Below are positions 1 to 12,351 of a stretch of DNA of 64,000 nucleotides, in pieces. Within the stretch, counting starts at the first letter, position 1. Every line of letters starts with the position of its first letter. Position numbers and translations under genes: made by a program. Source of the stretch: Rhizophagus irregularis (taxonomy: Eukaryota; Glomeromycota; Glomeromycetes; Glomerales; Glomeraceae); NCBI RefSeq assembly GCF_026210795.1, contig NC_089435.1, positions 62,001 through 126,000 of the forward strand. The letters run 5' to 3'. Below the pieces are notes generated by a model, which worked only from the letters and a program-made list of their open reading frames with translations, did no database searches and was not told the DNA's origin.

Positions 1-285
1 TTTGGTCAAATTAAGTGGGTGTTTGATTACCAGTTAGAATCGCAAGAATTATTAAAACGGGTAAAAATAGAAGATAAGTGAGATAGTCTTGTCTTGTTCG
101 AAAAATAATCGTATATATAGACAGTAGACACTAGTATAAAAAAAAAAGTTATGTATCCCGAGTAAAGTCCTTATCATTGTATTTATTTTAATTCTGCATT
201 AATAAGGCGATTCTTTACATTTACTACAAAACATTAAATAATTCACATTTTATTATTAATGTCAAATGCTTAATCCTTTGATTCA

Positions 286-560
286 TTTAGAGAATTAAAT
301 ACCAAGCTCTTAGCTGAGATTGCTGAGCTTAGAAAGAGATCAAGGGCAAGAATGTTGAGATTTCTAGGAGGTTGCTGAGAATGAGAAAACTGAGACAGGA
401 GCTTAACATTCAGGCCAAAAATGATTAGCTGGAGAAAACTATATTGCATTATTCATCAGTTGAGATTGGCAAACTTAATGCCATAATCATAAAACTAGAG
501 AAAAATTGGGCAGTTCCACTAAACTTAAATCCTAAGAATGCTGAGTTTGCATTATGCAAA
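286..560 (+). pseudogene. coiled-coil protein fragment
   Basis: A short reading frame with Leu/Glu/Lys heptads (for example LLAEIAELRKRSRARM) resembles the low-complexity coiled-coil proteins common in Glomeromycotina. It stops at a TGA near 385 and shifts frame after that. No start codon or second exon could be assigned. The rest of 1-953 is AT-rich DNA in which I see no gene. Confidence 0.3.
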
Positions 561-953
561 ATCGATTTTGAACTCATATTTATGTAAGTAAATTTTGAAC
601 ATATTTAAAATTAAAGATTTTTGGTTTTTTTAATAATTTTATTGTCATTTTTATTATTTATTAGTTTCATTTTACACTTTTCACATAATTTATGGTCATG
701 ATACCAATTATAATGACAATAATTTATAGAAAGCTTTGATTAATTAAATTATGATGCCATTTAATAGTTGTTAAAAGAATATTACATTGATTGTATTTAA
801 AAAAAGTAATTCAATTTATATAGTACTAATAAGAATGATAATACAATAATGCAGTACAATTATGATATAATGCATTTGTATTAATACATAATACAATTAA
901 TACATGTATACTGTAATAATTTTTATTTTTTATTTTTATTAACCAATATACGT

Positions 954-976
954 CACTAGTCGAAATAAGGCAAATC
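954..976 (+). repeat. left terminal inverted repeat of CACTA element
   Basis: Starts CACTAGTCGAAATAAGG and is an exact reverse complement of 7671-7693. The match extends one base outward (T at 953, A at 7694). Confidence 0.9.
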
Positions 977-1071
977 GGCTAAAAATCGGATATCCGATTT
1001 TAGGTCAAATTACGGCTGAAATATGTCCGATTTTTACAAAAAAATATATTCCGATTGTTATCCGATTGACT

Positions 1072-1205
1072 GCCAATCAGATGTACTTCGGAACTTAAAT
1101 CGGACATAAATCAGAACTAAATCATACTAAATTTGGACAGTCAATCAGATGTACTTCGAAACTTAAATCGGACATAAATCAGACTAAATCATACTAAATT
1201 CGGAA
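1072..1205. repeat. left subterminal repeats
   Basis: Two near-identical copies of a unit of about 70 bp containing CAATCAGATGTACTTCG and AATCGGACATAAATCAG follow the left TIR. Such subterminal repeats are the usual binding region of the accessory protein in CACTA elements. Confidence 0.6.
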
Positions 1206-1326
1206 AATTATTATATATAGAAAATTCGATTTAAATTTATTATCGTTATATATTAATTATCAGAAATATTTACGAATAATACATGAAAAAAAAAAATTTA
1301 AAATAAATGTAATTGATAGTCCCGCT

Positions 1327-3355
1327 TCATTCAGCTAAATCATCACCAGCTCCACTTTTTTGACTATCGATTAACACCTCTTCCGTTTCTTCACCATAGT
1401 CTTCATCTTCGTCGAAACCACTTCTACTATCGATTTCCGTATCATATATAAAATCCTCTTGCTCGACATATGACCATTGTGGAGCATTTTCAGAATGCAT
1501 TCGGTCGAAGTGTTGAACTTCATCATCATACTGGCGAGGTCGTTGTAATTTTGCCGTTTGAATATCTGCCGAATGTGAGTCGATGACGTTTCGAAGTAAA
1601 TTTTTTAGCTAAAAAAGACAATATAAATAAAATAAATACAAAATAAAGAAAGGAACAAGAGTGATATATCGAAGTATAAATATCGAAGTATAAATATCGA
1701 AGTATAAATATCGAAGTATAAATATCGAAGTATAATAAATATCGAAGTATAATAAATATCGAAGTATAAACCTCTTGTGATCGCCAAGAATAATCATAGA
1801 CGCATACGATCGTCTTATCTGGATTCTCTTCATCTGACTCACTGATTTCCGGCGAGTGGTAAGATCGATTTGCCAACATTTTTAATAATTGGCGTTTTTC
1901 ATAACCAATTATTCTTTCGTCACTTTTCCTATAAAGATCCTTTGCAGCCTTAATTCGACGCAATTTTTTCTTAAATGATAAATATATAAGAAAATTAGCA
2001 TAAATCATTAACATGATGATAAAGGAAAAAATTCGACAATTTTACATTTTGTACGCGACTGTTGTTGTGAACTCTGCGACTGTCCTCGTCGCTTTTTCCA
2101 CTTTTTTTCAGTTGTGTTTGTGATCTTCACGACTTATGGAGGGCGCTTAACCAGTTCGTCAATTGTGCTACTGAAGGTTTATAATTCGGAAACATCGCCC
2201 TTCGAAGTTCGGGAATTAATCTACTGCGAATTTCAACATTTTTTGGACTATTAAACGTTTCGTTATCATCCAAATTGTCATTAGGTTTAATAGTTTTGAG
2301 GATCATTTTCATTTCAATCTTTAAATCGGAACAATTAGTATAAAAGTATAAAGACTGTACAATTCTGCCTAAAATTACAAAATTACAAACCCTCGCCTCC
2401 TTTTCACGTTGTTCTTCTTGTTCTTCTTTTGGTTGATTTCGGCGTAGTGTACCGTCTTCTTTACTTTTTTTGACCCATCCGATTTGAACCGTTTTGCTAA
2501 CCGTTCTTCTGGAACATCAATAAAATCAAGGCTTTCAGATGATGATCGTATCTGGTATTGTTCGAGTTTCGTTTTTAATTCGTTAACCTCTTCTTTCAAG
2601 TCGTCATTTTCAGAACCGAATTCTGCGTTAACACCAGCAAGAAATTCGTTATCTTCTCGTAAGCGAGCTATTTCAGTGGCAACGACAGCTGTATGTTTGG
2701 TTGATTCATTATTTCGTCGTTTTAACTGTAAACACTTCGCACGCAAATTGGATACTTCTTGAGATAACCTCCGATTCTCTGTATAAAAATGTAAAATCAA
2801 CAAAAAAAAAATACTAAATCTAACTGACGATATATACACGATACAGACCTGTTGATGCATCATCATCATCGCAAATAGGTTCATTAGTTTGATATCTGAC
2901 CGGAAGCCGAAGATTTTTATATCTCTCTTTTACACTTTGGACTCGTTCATGACTTGGTGCAGCAGATGGTGGTTGAGTATTGGACGAATCCGGAAGCCGA
3001 AGATTTTTATATCTCTCTTTTACACTTTGAGCTCGTTCATGACTTGGCGCAGCAGATGGTTGTTGGATATTGGACAAATTTTTATTGATGTTAGTAGTTT
3101 GAGCTCGCTCATGAATTGGGTGGCAGTCCCTTCAACAGCTTGTTGGATATTGGACGAACTTTTATTGATGTTAGTAGTTTGAGCTCGCTCATGAATTGGC
3201 GTGGCAGTCCCTTCAACAGCTTGTTGGATATTGGACGAACTTTTATTGATGTTAGTAATCGTTTTATTTCGATTATCACTAGCCAAACCTTTTTCAGTAT
3301 TTTTATTTTTTCTATTTTGGATCATTATTTTTTTTGGTTGCGAATTTTGGCTCAT
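1327..3355 (-). pseudogene. accessory coiled-coil protein of CACTA element
   Basis: Multi-exon gene divergent from the transposase; I do not recognise a named family. The N-terminus (MSQNSQPKKIM) leads into coding tandem repeats, then a coiled coil (LRAKCLQLKRRNNES, NDDLKEEVNELKTKLEQY), a basic stretch (KNNVKRRRG), a conserved-looking block (IRSRLIPELRRAMFPNY, TNWLSALHK) and an acidic C-terminus ending GAGDDLAE at 1327. One intron (about 1611-1771) is well supported: it joins SWRSQE to LKNLLRNVIDSHS in frame and contains a TATCGAAGTATAAA microsatellite. Breaks: a 1-nt loss near 3119 seen against the neighbouring repeat, and an in-frame TGA near 2130 beyond which the frame stays open to a phase-matched intron (about 1998-2055). 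Its position suggests the DNA-binding TnpA role; that is inference. Confidence 0.55.
2895..3245. repeat. coding tandem repeats in accessory gene
   Basis: Two protein repeats occur back to back. One contains APSHERxQSVKERYKNLRLP (two copies, about 108 bp apart). The other contains SSNIQQAVEGTAT (two copies, 72-73 bp apart). The second copy of the latter lacks one base near 3119, which shifts the frame. Confidence 0.7.
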
Positions 3356-3379
3356 TATTTTTTTATTTTTTTTTTTGGT

Positions 3380-3935
3380 TTCGAAGAGTATTAGACGTTA
3401 AAACTCTAAAAAGAAAAGGTGAGAAAAAATGAAGTTTTATTTAAAAAATTAAACTTTAAGAAACTTTCGCCATCATACTGATCGAATAGTCTATTTTATT
3501 ATTAATATTATTAATCGAACGATTTGAACGCAAATCGACATCATGTAATATTTATAATTTAAGTGATAGTTGATGATTTTAATAAATTTAATATAATTTA
3601 AGTATTATATCGACAATTAAACTCTAAAAAGATTAAACTCTAAAAAGAAAAAGGTTGGTGAGAAAAAATGAAGTTGTTTAAAAAATTAAACTTTAAGAAA
3701 CTTTCGCCATCATACTGATCGATCGAATAGTCTATTTTATTATCAATATTATTAATCGAATGATTTATATTTATAATTTAAGTGTAGATTGATGATTTTA
3801 ATAAATTTAGTATTACATCGACGCAGTTGATGATTTTAATAAAATTTATTCTAATTTAAGTATTTTAAACGAATTATATTGATATTATTGATATATTATT
3901 AACAATTAACTTTATTTCGAAAAACGTTCACAAAA
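3380..3935. promoter_or_regulatory. divergent intergenic region with duplicated segment
   Basis: This 0.55-kb AT-rich region separates the two divergent genes and should hold both promoters. A stretch of about 150 bp beginning near AAACTCTAAAAAGAAAAGG at 3399 recurs near 3633, including TTCGCCATCATACTGATCG. No clear TATA box can be singled out in such AT-rich DNA. Confidence 0.4.
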
Positions 3936-6900
3936 ATGACGAGAAAAAGATCATTATCAAGTATACTCAATGAAGAATCAGATTCTAGACCTCATGCCAT
4001 ACCTTCATCATGTATACAAAGAACCAGATCAGTGTCAAATATAATTGACGAAGAATCTTCAAATCAATCTTATCCTACATCATCACGTATTGGAAGGTTA
4101 GTTGCATGTAATTGTTCTGAATGTAATGGACGATTAGTAGATCCTCGTACGAAAACTATCCATGAAATTAACCAAGATTCAGAAGATGATGATTCAGAAA
4201 GAACAGAAGTACATCTACCTGATGAAGCTGAATTGCCTAGTGACGAACCATACGAAAGTGCCTCAATATCAGATGAACCACGAATGAGAGAATCGGAAGC
4301 TGAATTGCCTAGTAGACAACGATCAAGAAAATATGTTCAACCGGTTATAATTGCTGAATTAGGAGATACAGTAGATGATAAATCTTCTGAATCTTCTGAA
4401 TATACTACGGAGGAAGATGCAAATATCGATGATAGAAATGAATCATCCGATAATGAACCATCCAATGATGACGAATATCACGAAATTTTTGAAGATTATT
4501 CATGTCCACCTTTCGAACCATTTCAAGATTCTGATACTGAACAATCAATAAATAATCGGTTCTTATGGATATTATTATGGATCATGAGCTTCCGAACCAG
4601 GTTTAACTTACCAGAAACAGCTACAGAATCATTGATAAAATTCTTGAAGCTTGTTCTAACAGAAATCGGTAGTCCTGATTTTGACACATTTCCTGACACT
4701 TTATATCTAGCAAGAAAAGCCCTTAATCTTGAAGACCGGTTTCGTAGTTTTGTGGCGTGTTCCAAATGCCACAAATTATACAACAAACAGGAAATAAAAA
4801 GTTTTCTCCAAAATGAGCAACCTGCCATCATGAAGTGTTGCCATGTCGAATTTCCTAATTCGACAACTCGAAGATTAAGGTTGTGCCAAACACCTTTGGC
4901 ACAGAAAACAACATTGTTAAATAACCAAATTTCAATCGAAACCTGAATTATTATTTCCGTTTGTGAGTATTAAGCAGCAATTGGAAGCAATGTATCGTCA
5001 ACCTAACTTTGAAAATTCTCTAAGGCATTGGATAAATCGTCCAACTTTCGATAATATCCTAACTGATATATACGATGGTGAAGTTTGGAAAACTTTTAAA
5101 GAAACGACAGATGAAAGTTCGAATAATTTTTTCCGATCTGATGTTGCTGATTCGCACCTCGGATTGATTTTGAATTTGGATTGGTTTCAACCCTTCGACG
5201 GCACAATCCACAGCACCGGAGTAATATACGCTGCAATCGGTAACCTTCCGAGGGATGTCAGATTCAAGCGCAATAATATCTTGATTCTTGGCTTATTACC
5301 CAGCCCAGATGAAGTAAGTTTACATAAGATTAACCACTATCTGGCGCCAATCATTGATGAGTTGAAGTCACTTTGGGAAGGAGTGACATTAAATAAAACG
5401 TATGAATGTCAAGAAGGAAAAAGAATTCGCGCAGCTCTGATTCTTATTTCATGTGACATACCGGCTGCAAGAAAAATTTGCGGACATATTTCCGCTTTGG
5501 TGTCGTGTCATAGATGCGAAAAGAAGGCGAATTATGAAAATCGGCAGCATAATTTTGCTGGGATAAATGAAATGGACGAATGGTTTACTTGCCGTGATTC
5601 GGCTCAACATCGTCAAGATGCTATAGGATGGAGACGCTGTAATTCGGACGCAGCAAGAAAGCGATTTGTAAAGCAAACTGGAGTTAGATGGTCCAAATTA
5701 TTGCGTCTACCATATTTCGATCCAATTCGGTTCATTACAATCGACCCGATGCACTGCTTATTTCTGGGCATCGCAAAATGGATAGTAAGAAGACTTTGGA
5801 TCGAAAATGGCGTATTAACAACACATATTTTGAAAACAGTTCAGAAAAAAATGGATGAATTTAAAGTTCCAGCTGACTTGGGTCGAATCCCGGAAAAAGT
5901 CGATTGTGGAGATGGGTTTTCAAATTTTACTGCGGATCAATGGCGAATATTTTTTACAATATATGCAACGGTTTCTCTCTGGGAACATCTTTCTGAGAAT
6001 GACCGGAAGATTCTCGTGAATTTTGTGAGAATTTGTTCAATTTCAGTAAGTCGAATTGTAGAAGTCGATTTCATGAGAGAGGCGCATCAGAGAGGTAATT
6101 AAGCCCAGTGAAGTTGATAGAAGAAAATTACGGTCGTGATAAAATCACACCGAATTTACATTTATCACTTCACTTATGTGAATGCTCACTCGACTATGGA
6201 CCTTTATATACATTCTGGTGTTTTTCCTTTGAGCGCATGAATGGCATGCTAGGTATAATATTTTAAATATTCTTGTTACTTTCTAAAATAATGCATTTTT
6301 ATCAACTTTTGTTTAAAATAAATTTAGGCTCTTTTCCGAATAGCAGAAGGAAAATTGAACCAGAAATTATGCGCCGCCTGATGTTTGATAATCAAATCAG
6401 TAATATCATTAATTCCGGCGTGGAATCAAAGGGCCTAGATTTGATTAGTAATAGACCATCTGTTGGCTCTCTATCAGAAGCCGACCAATTTTCTGCTGAT
6501 GAAATGAGGCGATTTTGGTTGACTTCAAGAAACATTCATGAATCGACCACCACAGGAAAAGAAGCATTTCCGGGCGAAATGCTCAGACCAGTATTTAACG
6601 ATATTGTAATGTCAAGTGATATGCTTGACTTAATAGTTGAATACTACATGGCGAGCTACGAAACGATGGAATTTCGTAAACCATTTGGAGAGGGTGCAGA
6701 AGATTCGATAATAGTTCAAGTTAAAATGAATCAATTTGGAAGGTGCCGAATTGGTTCTGAAATATTCGGCTCTTCGATATCATCACGTCATGTAAAAAGC
6801 TCATTTATCTTGGCAAAATTTATGACAGAAAGTGGTGATATCGATTGCTATCCTGGACAAGTCCAATACTTTTTTACACATGCCATTAATTTGCCGGATG

Positions 6901-7167
6901 GGTTATCCGAACATAATCTAGCATTTATTCGCTGGTATAAACCTGCAGAATCATCAAATATTCGGTATCATTTCAGAGTTAGAGATGACGAAATATGCAA
7001 TGTTGAATTATGGGGTACCGAGTTTTACCCAGAATCCCGCGACTGTATTATTCCAGTTCATCATATTCTTGGCCGATTTATACCAACGAAATACTGAATT
7101 TCAGGCAGGAGAAGTTCAAACGTCTATTTAGCGGTAAATCCAGTCAATAGAAAATTTCATATTCGCT
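3936..7167 (+). pseudogene. tnp2-type (CACTA/Plavaka-like) transposase, decayed
   Basis: Main transposase of the element. The N-terminus has a Cys-rich motif (CNCSECNGRLVDPRT) and a long acidic, Ser-rich linker. A Cys pair follows (CSKCHKLY), then the tnp2 core around FITIDPMHCLFLGIAK and the conserved C-terminal segments FERMNGML, EIFGS, YPGQVQYFF and ICNVELWGTEF. Parts: 3936-4943, then frame +1 from about 4940 after what looks like one extra A in 4939-4941; on to about 6094; a second frame change at 6095-6108; an intron at 6253-6327 that rejoins MNGML to GSFPNS exactly; and the last exon to a TGA at 7095-7097. A homologous copy at 22818-23610 suggests the protein once continued about 24 codons more, to 7167. 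It would act in the nucleus on the element ends. Not functional as it stands. Confidence 0.8.
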
Positions 7168-7204
7168 GAAATTAGTATCTTTTTCGAACTTTATTTTGAT
7201 GAAA

Positions 7205-7660
7205 TGACATATAATTTCAAATAATACAAATATCGGAATTTATTAAATTTCAAAATAATACAAATTTCAAATAATACAAATATCGGAATTTATTAAAATA
7301 ATACAAATATCGGAATTTATTAAATTTCAAAATAATACAAATTTCAAATAATACAAATATCGAAATTTATTAAATGTTAAAACAATACAATACAAATATC
7401 GGAATTATTAAATGTCAAATTTACATATAATATAATTATCGGAATGTCGAAATATTATAATGCGCAAACATCGGAATTTGAAACAAATATCGGAATTTGC
7501 ACCGCAAATCGGCTATGCCGAATGTCATCTGATATGCAGCCGATTATCGATCATATCCGAAATCGGAATTTTGCACCGCAAATCAGCTATGCTGAATGTC
7601 AGCCGATTATCGATCATATCCGAAATTTATCCGAAATTTGGCCGAAATTTGGCTGATTTG
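7205..7660. repeat. right subterminal repeats
   Basis: Multiple direct copies of AATACAAATATCGGAATTTA (7205-7445), then copies of GCCGATTATCGATCATATCC (7548 and 7603), lie just inside the right TIR. Confidence 0.65.
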
Positions 7661-7670
7661 CCTTACTTCT

Positions 7671-7693
7671 GATTTGCCTTATTTCGACTAGTG
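7671..7693 (-). repeat. right terminal inverted repeat of CACTA element
   Basis: Exact reverse complement of 954-976; ends CGACTAGTG. Confidence 0.9.
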
Positions 7694-9137
7694 ATACAGA
7701 CTCACAATTAACAGGGATTGTGTTTAAACTCACATATCTCTAGAATCAATATCAAATTAAACAAATCAAAATAAAAGAATAGTGATAGATGTCGAACTAG
7801 AAAGCTTAAGCACATGATTTTAAAATTTTACATTTAATAGTGCAGCATGAATTATAAGTATATGAGTATATTATTTTCATAAAAGATTATTTTAAAAGTC
7901 AAAATATTAGAAACATTAGTAGTTAATAAATAATTAGATTTAATGTGGTCATATTTCTTTTTTGTTCCAGCTGATGATTAGAATTTGGTTATAGTTTTTT
8001 AAACTTTAAAATTATGAATTACATTTTATTTATTTTATTTGAATATTGTGACAGATAGTACTGGTTAATAAAAGTCTGATTATAAATGAAGTTTTCTTTT
8101 TTATATGAAGGTTAGTAATTGCGCCAAATGTAGCTTGTGAACGTAATTTAGGGTTAATGATATTCCTCACATAAATTACCAGTAATTTAAAAATTGAAAT
8201 CTTATAAAGCGCAAGCTGGACATCAACATTACCCAAAAATTACATAAAAATATTTCTATATAAAGTTATGAATCCAAAAATATTTTCTGATTTGATACTG
8301 GTTACGAATGTCTCTAATCAAGCAAATATATCAAGACATCTTTACTTTCCTTTATTTTGCGGCGTATAGGGCTCTGATTAGTTTCAGTAATTACTAAACC
8401 AAACTGATCAGTTTTGGTAATTATCAAACTGAACCGATCAGTTTCAGTATCAGAACGGTTTCGGTATTCTGATTTACTGAATTGAACCTTTTGGTAAATT
8501 TACCAATCAGTTTCAGTAATTTTGGTTTCAGTATCAGTTTTGCGATTTACCGAACTAATTTACCAAACTGATATTTTCGGTATCAGTTTTGGTAAATTTT
8601 ACTGATCACTTCGGTAAATTTTACTAATCATTTTGATAAATTTGATAAATTTACTGAACTGATTTGCCAAACATTTCGTGATATTTTTTGATAAAAAATC
8701 ACAGGTCAAATGATGAAGAATTTCGATAAATTGATAAATTTACCGAACTGATTTGCCAAACATTTCTCGATATTTTCGATAAAAAATCACAAAGTCAAAT
8801 TACGGTTAATCAGTAAATTGAGAGCAGTTAAAAATTAGGACCAATCAATTTTGGATTTTGATTCGAGCCAACTCTTATTTTTTTTATCATTGAATAATCA
8901 GTATACCAATACTTATATATATTTTATCCTATTAAATATTGATAATTCTTAAATTACTATATTTTACAATTAGTAAATAATTGACAACAAATCAGTATTC
9001 CGATTATTGGCAAATAAAATTCTGATCCGTTATTAATCTATTAAAAAGCATCAGTAAATCATCAAATAATAATTGGTTATATGCGTAATATTTATTATTT
9101 TAATAAAATCAAATTTTACATATATTCTTAAAAATTG
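7694..9137. other. non-coding AT-rich DNA with degenerate repeats
   Basis: No gene seen. From about 8375 to 8640 the DNA is built from variants of ACTGATCAGTTTTGGTAAAT in both orientations. At 8640-8800 a unit of about 95 bp containing ACCGAACTGATTTGCCAAAC occurs twice. These look like subterminal DNA of a lost transposon. Confidence 0.5.
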
Positions 9138-9855
9138 AATTGCCGATTTGCATGTGATTGATAGAATTTATATAATAAAATGCGGCGCAACATTTATATA
9201 TAAGCCATATCGATCATGTTTTTATATCAAATAAAATGCAACCATATTGTTATACAATTACGTAATTTAACACCTGCAATATACGTTTAAGATCTTAGAA
9301 AAAAAAATTTTTTTATAAAAAGTTTTTTTTCTTTGCAATTTATAAAGTTTTATATGTGGGAAATGGAGATTTCATAGTATTTACTAGTATTTTACTTCTA
9401 TGGTATAAATGATTTCTAGCTCTTTAACTTTTCTTTGACGCTTATAAAACTTTTTTTGATTATTATTTATGTCAACTATTACATTTTTAATAACACTACG
9501 CACTTTTATATCTCTTTTTCTTTTACAAATATGTCCAGTTTGTAAAAAATATGAATATAATGAAATATATGAATAATAAAAGGACTTTTATTAAGTTTTA
9601 GCATAATCTCAAAATGGGAATAGTTATCTTGAATTTTTTTTTAAAAAATAATAAACAAGTCATATAAATATGGACATAATAATGAAGTTCTGATATAATA
9701 GCGCCAGTTGCAACAAGTTTTTTGGGAGTTATGTATGTATTTGACGTTATTGTTTCTTGGGAAAACAGAGATTTCAAACGGCATTTTTTTTATTAATTAA
9801 CATAACACCGCATTTTACTATATAAATTCTATCAATCACATGCAGATCAGCAATT
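9138..9855. repeat. inverted-repeat pair, possible small element
   Basis: About 50 bp at 9138-9187 (contains GCATGTGATTGATAGAATTT) is inverted at about 9806-9855 with few mismatches, enclosing about 620 bp of AT-rich DNA without an ORF. It could be a non-autonomous transposon; no target-site duplication was found. Confidence 0.45.
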
Positions 9856-11111
9856 AAAGCTCTGATTTCTTTTATGATACTTTAATAAAATAATCAAATA
9901 TACTACTACAAATAATTGACACTAGCTAGTAAATCTAAAATTATTAAATTTTTCTAAATTGCTATTAGTGAACTAACGGGAATATACTTCCTAACATATT
10001 TGTAATATCACATCACAATTCAAAGAAAAATTTCCCTTCTCACATTTTTCCGAAGTATGTAAGTAAACCTATATGGTTGCAAGTATTAATTTCATCAACC
10101 GAATTTCGCCTTTTTTGCAGCCATCAAAGCCAAATAAACGATTAAACTTGTCTATAAAATAAATAATAATTACAATAAACAATTTATTTTAGAAAAATAT
10201 TAATAATATAATATAACAAAATAAAATTACCTTCTAGTTTTTGTGTCATTTTTCGTGCTAAATGCTCTAACAGTAACTACTTTAAAAAAAAAATCTACAA
10301 ATATCAAATTATAATCACCTAACTCCTATTTTGTTTGATTTCCAATTGCCTGACTTTTTAACATAATCCTAACATAATTTTTAACAAATCTAAACAAAGA
10401 AATATCTTCTTAATAAAAAATTTTTTTTAAAACAATATCCGAAGTACAACAACCAATCACCAATTTAAATCAAACTTACTTCATTTCACGATCAATAGCC
10501 CTACATTATCATACGGCTGAGAACTTCTAGAGCGAAAATAAATTCCTCCCTTCTAAAAGTCAACCAATCAAATGTCACAATTATATATATAAACTTTTTT
10601 TACTAATAAACAATAAACCTTGGTCCCAGGTCGATTTTAAATTTCAATGTTATGTGAACCAAAAAATTGAATTTGTGTGGCCTAATAGAAATATGAAATT
10701 GCCACATTACCACCATTTAATATATTTTAATAAGATAAAGTTAACAAGCTATAATTTATTTATTTATGATCACTGGATGATTAGTTAAAATATTTACGTT
10801 CATAATGCTGGCCAAATTTACAAAATGGACATAAATGTCCATTTTTATAATTCTGGTCAAATTTGCAAACCAGACTTTATGTCCATTTTATAATTATGGC
10901 CAAATAATTTTGGCCAAATTTTGCTGTGCAAAATTATTTTAAACCTGGTCAAATTAATGTGTAAACTTGAAAAAAAATTGCCTTTTTTATTATAGTTATA
11001 AGGTGATATAAAATATTTATTAATGAAATTGGTAAATGAATATGCAGTCAAAAATTATAAAATTGCCTTATTTATAATTAAAATACTGGATAGTAGGTGC
11101 AAAAAATCAAA
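9856..11111. other. non-coding AT-rich DNA
   Basis: No gene seen. Around 10800-10935 short variants of TGGCCAAAT and ATGGACATAAATGTCC appear. The latter motif is the core of the minisatellite that follows. Confidence 0.4.
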
Positions 11112-11345
11112 AATCATGGACATAAATAATGTCTGTGTTTGACAAAGGTTATCACAAATATCATGGACATAAAAATCTGTGCTTGACAAAGGTTATCATA
11201 AATATCACAGACATAAATGTCTGTGCTTGACAAAGGTTATCATAAATATCATGGACATAAATGTCTGTGCTTGACAAAGGTTATCATAAATATCACGGAC
11301 ATAAATATCTGTGCTTGATAAAGGTTATCATAAATATCACGGACA
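11112..11345. repeat. minisatellite, 45-48 bp unit
   Basis: Five to six direct copies of a unit containing GGACATAAATGTCTGTGCTTG and ACAAAGGTTATCATAAATATC. Confidence 0.8.
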
Positions 11346-11660
11346 TAAATGTCCATACCTGACAAGTAGTATCATCATGAGCAATTGACAATAAATATCA
11401 TGGTCGTATATGACAAGGAGCATCATTAACAAATATCACAGACATAAATGTCCGTACCTGACAAGTAGTATCATTATAAGCAATTGACAACAAATATCAT
11501 GGTCGTATCTGACAAGGAGCATCATCAACAAATATTACAGACATAAATGTCCGTACCTGACAAGGGGTATCATCATGAGCAATTGACAACAAATATCATG
11601 GCCATATCTGACAAGGAGCATCATCAACAAATATCACGGACATAAATGTCTGTATATGAC
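11341..11660. repeat. minisatellite, 99-100 bp unit
   Basis: Direct copies start with GACATAAATGTCC at 11341, 11441, 11540 and 11639. The unit adds GACAAGTAGTATCATCATGAG and ACAAGGAGCATCATCAAC to the shorter upstream unit, so it is a composite grown from the 45-bp repeat. Confidence 0.8.
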
Positions 11661-11990
11661 TATAAGTGAGTATAATAATATATTGATTTGTTTCTATGAC
11701 ACAGCATGACAAGTTAAAGTATATCACGGACATGGGTTAAAACCATGGGCGGACCATGAAGGATATAACCTAGACACTTGAGACATGAAATGTAAGGTTA
11801 GAACCTTTGTTAATCGGTTGAATGGGGTGAGTCATTAATTATATTTCACTTAACCTTTTTTAGTTATATAGATAGATATTAGATTAGTTACTTTATTAAC
11901 GTGATACTTATATTTATAATACTAAGAAAAAAATAAAATAAAATAAAAAAAATAATATAATTTTAAAAATAAATAATTATTTATTCATTA
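11661..11990. other. non-coding AT-rich DNA
   Basis: No gene or clear repeat seen. Confidence 0.4.
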
Positions 11991-12351
11991 TTTAATAAAT
12001 AATTCCAGGATTTCAAACACATACTTATTTTTACTGTTTTTCCTATTAAACGGTTTCTATTGTTTGTAATTAAATTTTTCGAAATTGAAAAACACAGCTC
12101 TGATGGCACACTTGTAGCAGATATAGCTAAATAATCACGGGCCATCTTACTAAGTTGTGGATATTGAGTTTCATTAATTCGCTACCATTTGAGAGGATCC
12201 AAAGTTTCACCAGAAACAGTTGGTGAAGCAATATATGTTTTAAATTCATCTACATTTCCCACATAGCGACGTTTAAATATAAGTGATATTACTGATTTTT
12301 CTTTTGAGGTGGAGGAAATGTTAGAATTTAAGGAGGTAGTGGCATAATTAG
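11991..12351 (-). pseudogene. hAT transposase C-terminal dimerisation domain, relic
   Basis: Reads as the hAT C-terminal dimerisation region. Visible parts are ETLDPLKW, then YPQLSKMARDYLAISATSV, PSEL, RNRL and CLKSWNYL, ending at TAA 11991. Breaks: a TAG at 12182-12184 where the family normally has a second Trp, and Cys in place of the usual Arg in the PSE(R)xFS motif. The reading frame is interrupted at 12352 by a non-autonomous element and resumes at 13670-13735. It is on the strand opposite to the hAT gene at 15.4-17.6 kb and belongs to a different copy. Confidence 0.8.

Larger units (their letters stand above)
954..7693 (+). mobile_element. CACTA/EnSpm-type DNA transposon, 6.7 kb
   Basis: The element is bounded by perfect 23-bp terminal inverted repeats that start CACTAGTCGAAATAAGG. 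It has repeated subterminal DNA at both ends and two divergent genes inside: a tnp2-type transposase (+) and an accessory coiled-coil gene (-). Two divergent or paired genes plus subterminal repeats is the classical En/Spm plan (TnpD and TnpA). Both genes carry breaks, so this copy is probably not autonomous. The 3 bp flanking the TIRs (CGT on the left, ATA on the right) do not form a target-site duplication, so the flanks have changed or the termini are slightly different. The group assignment rests on the CACTA ends and on the transposase. Confidence 0.85.

Noticed and set aside
7444-7672. Two 70-codon overlapping ORFs near the CACTA right end
   Set aside because: They arise from the subterminal repeats and overlap each other in different frames.
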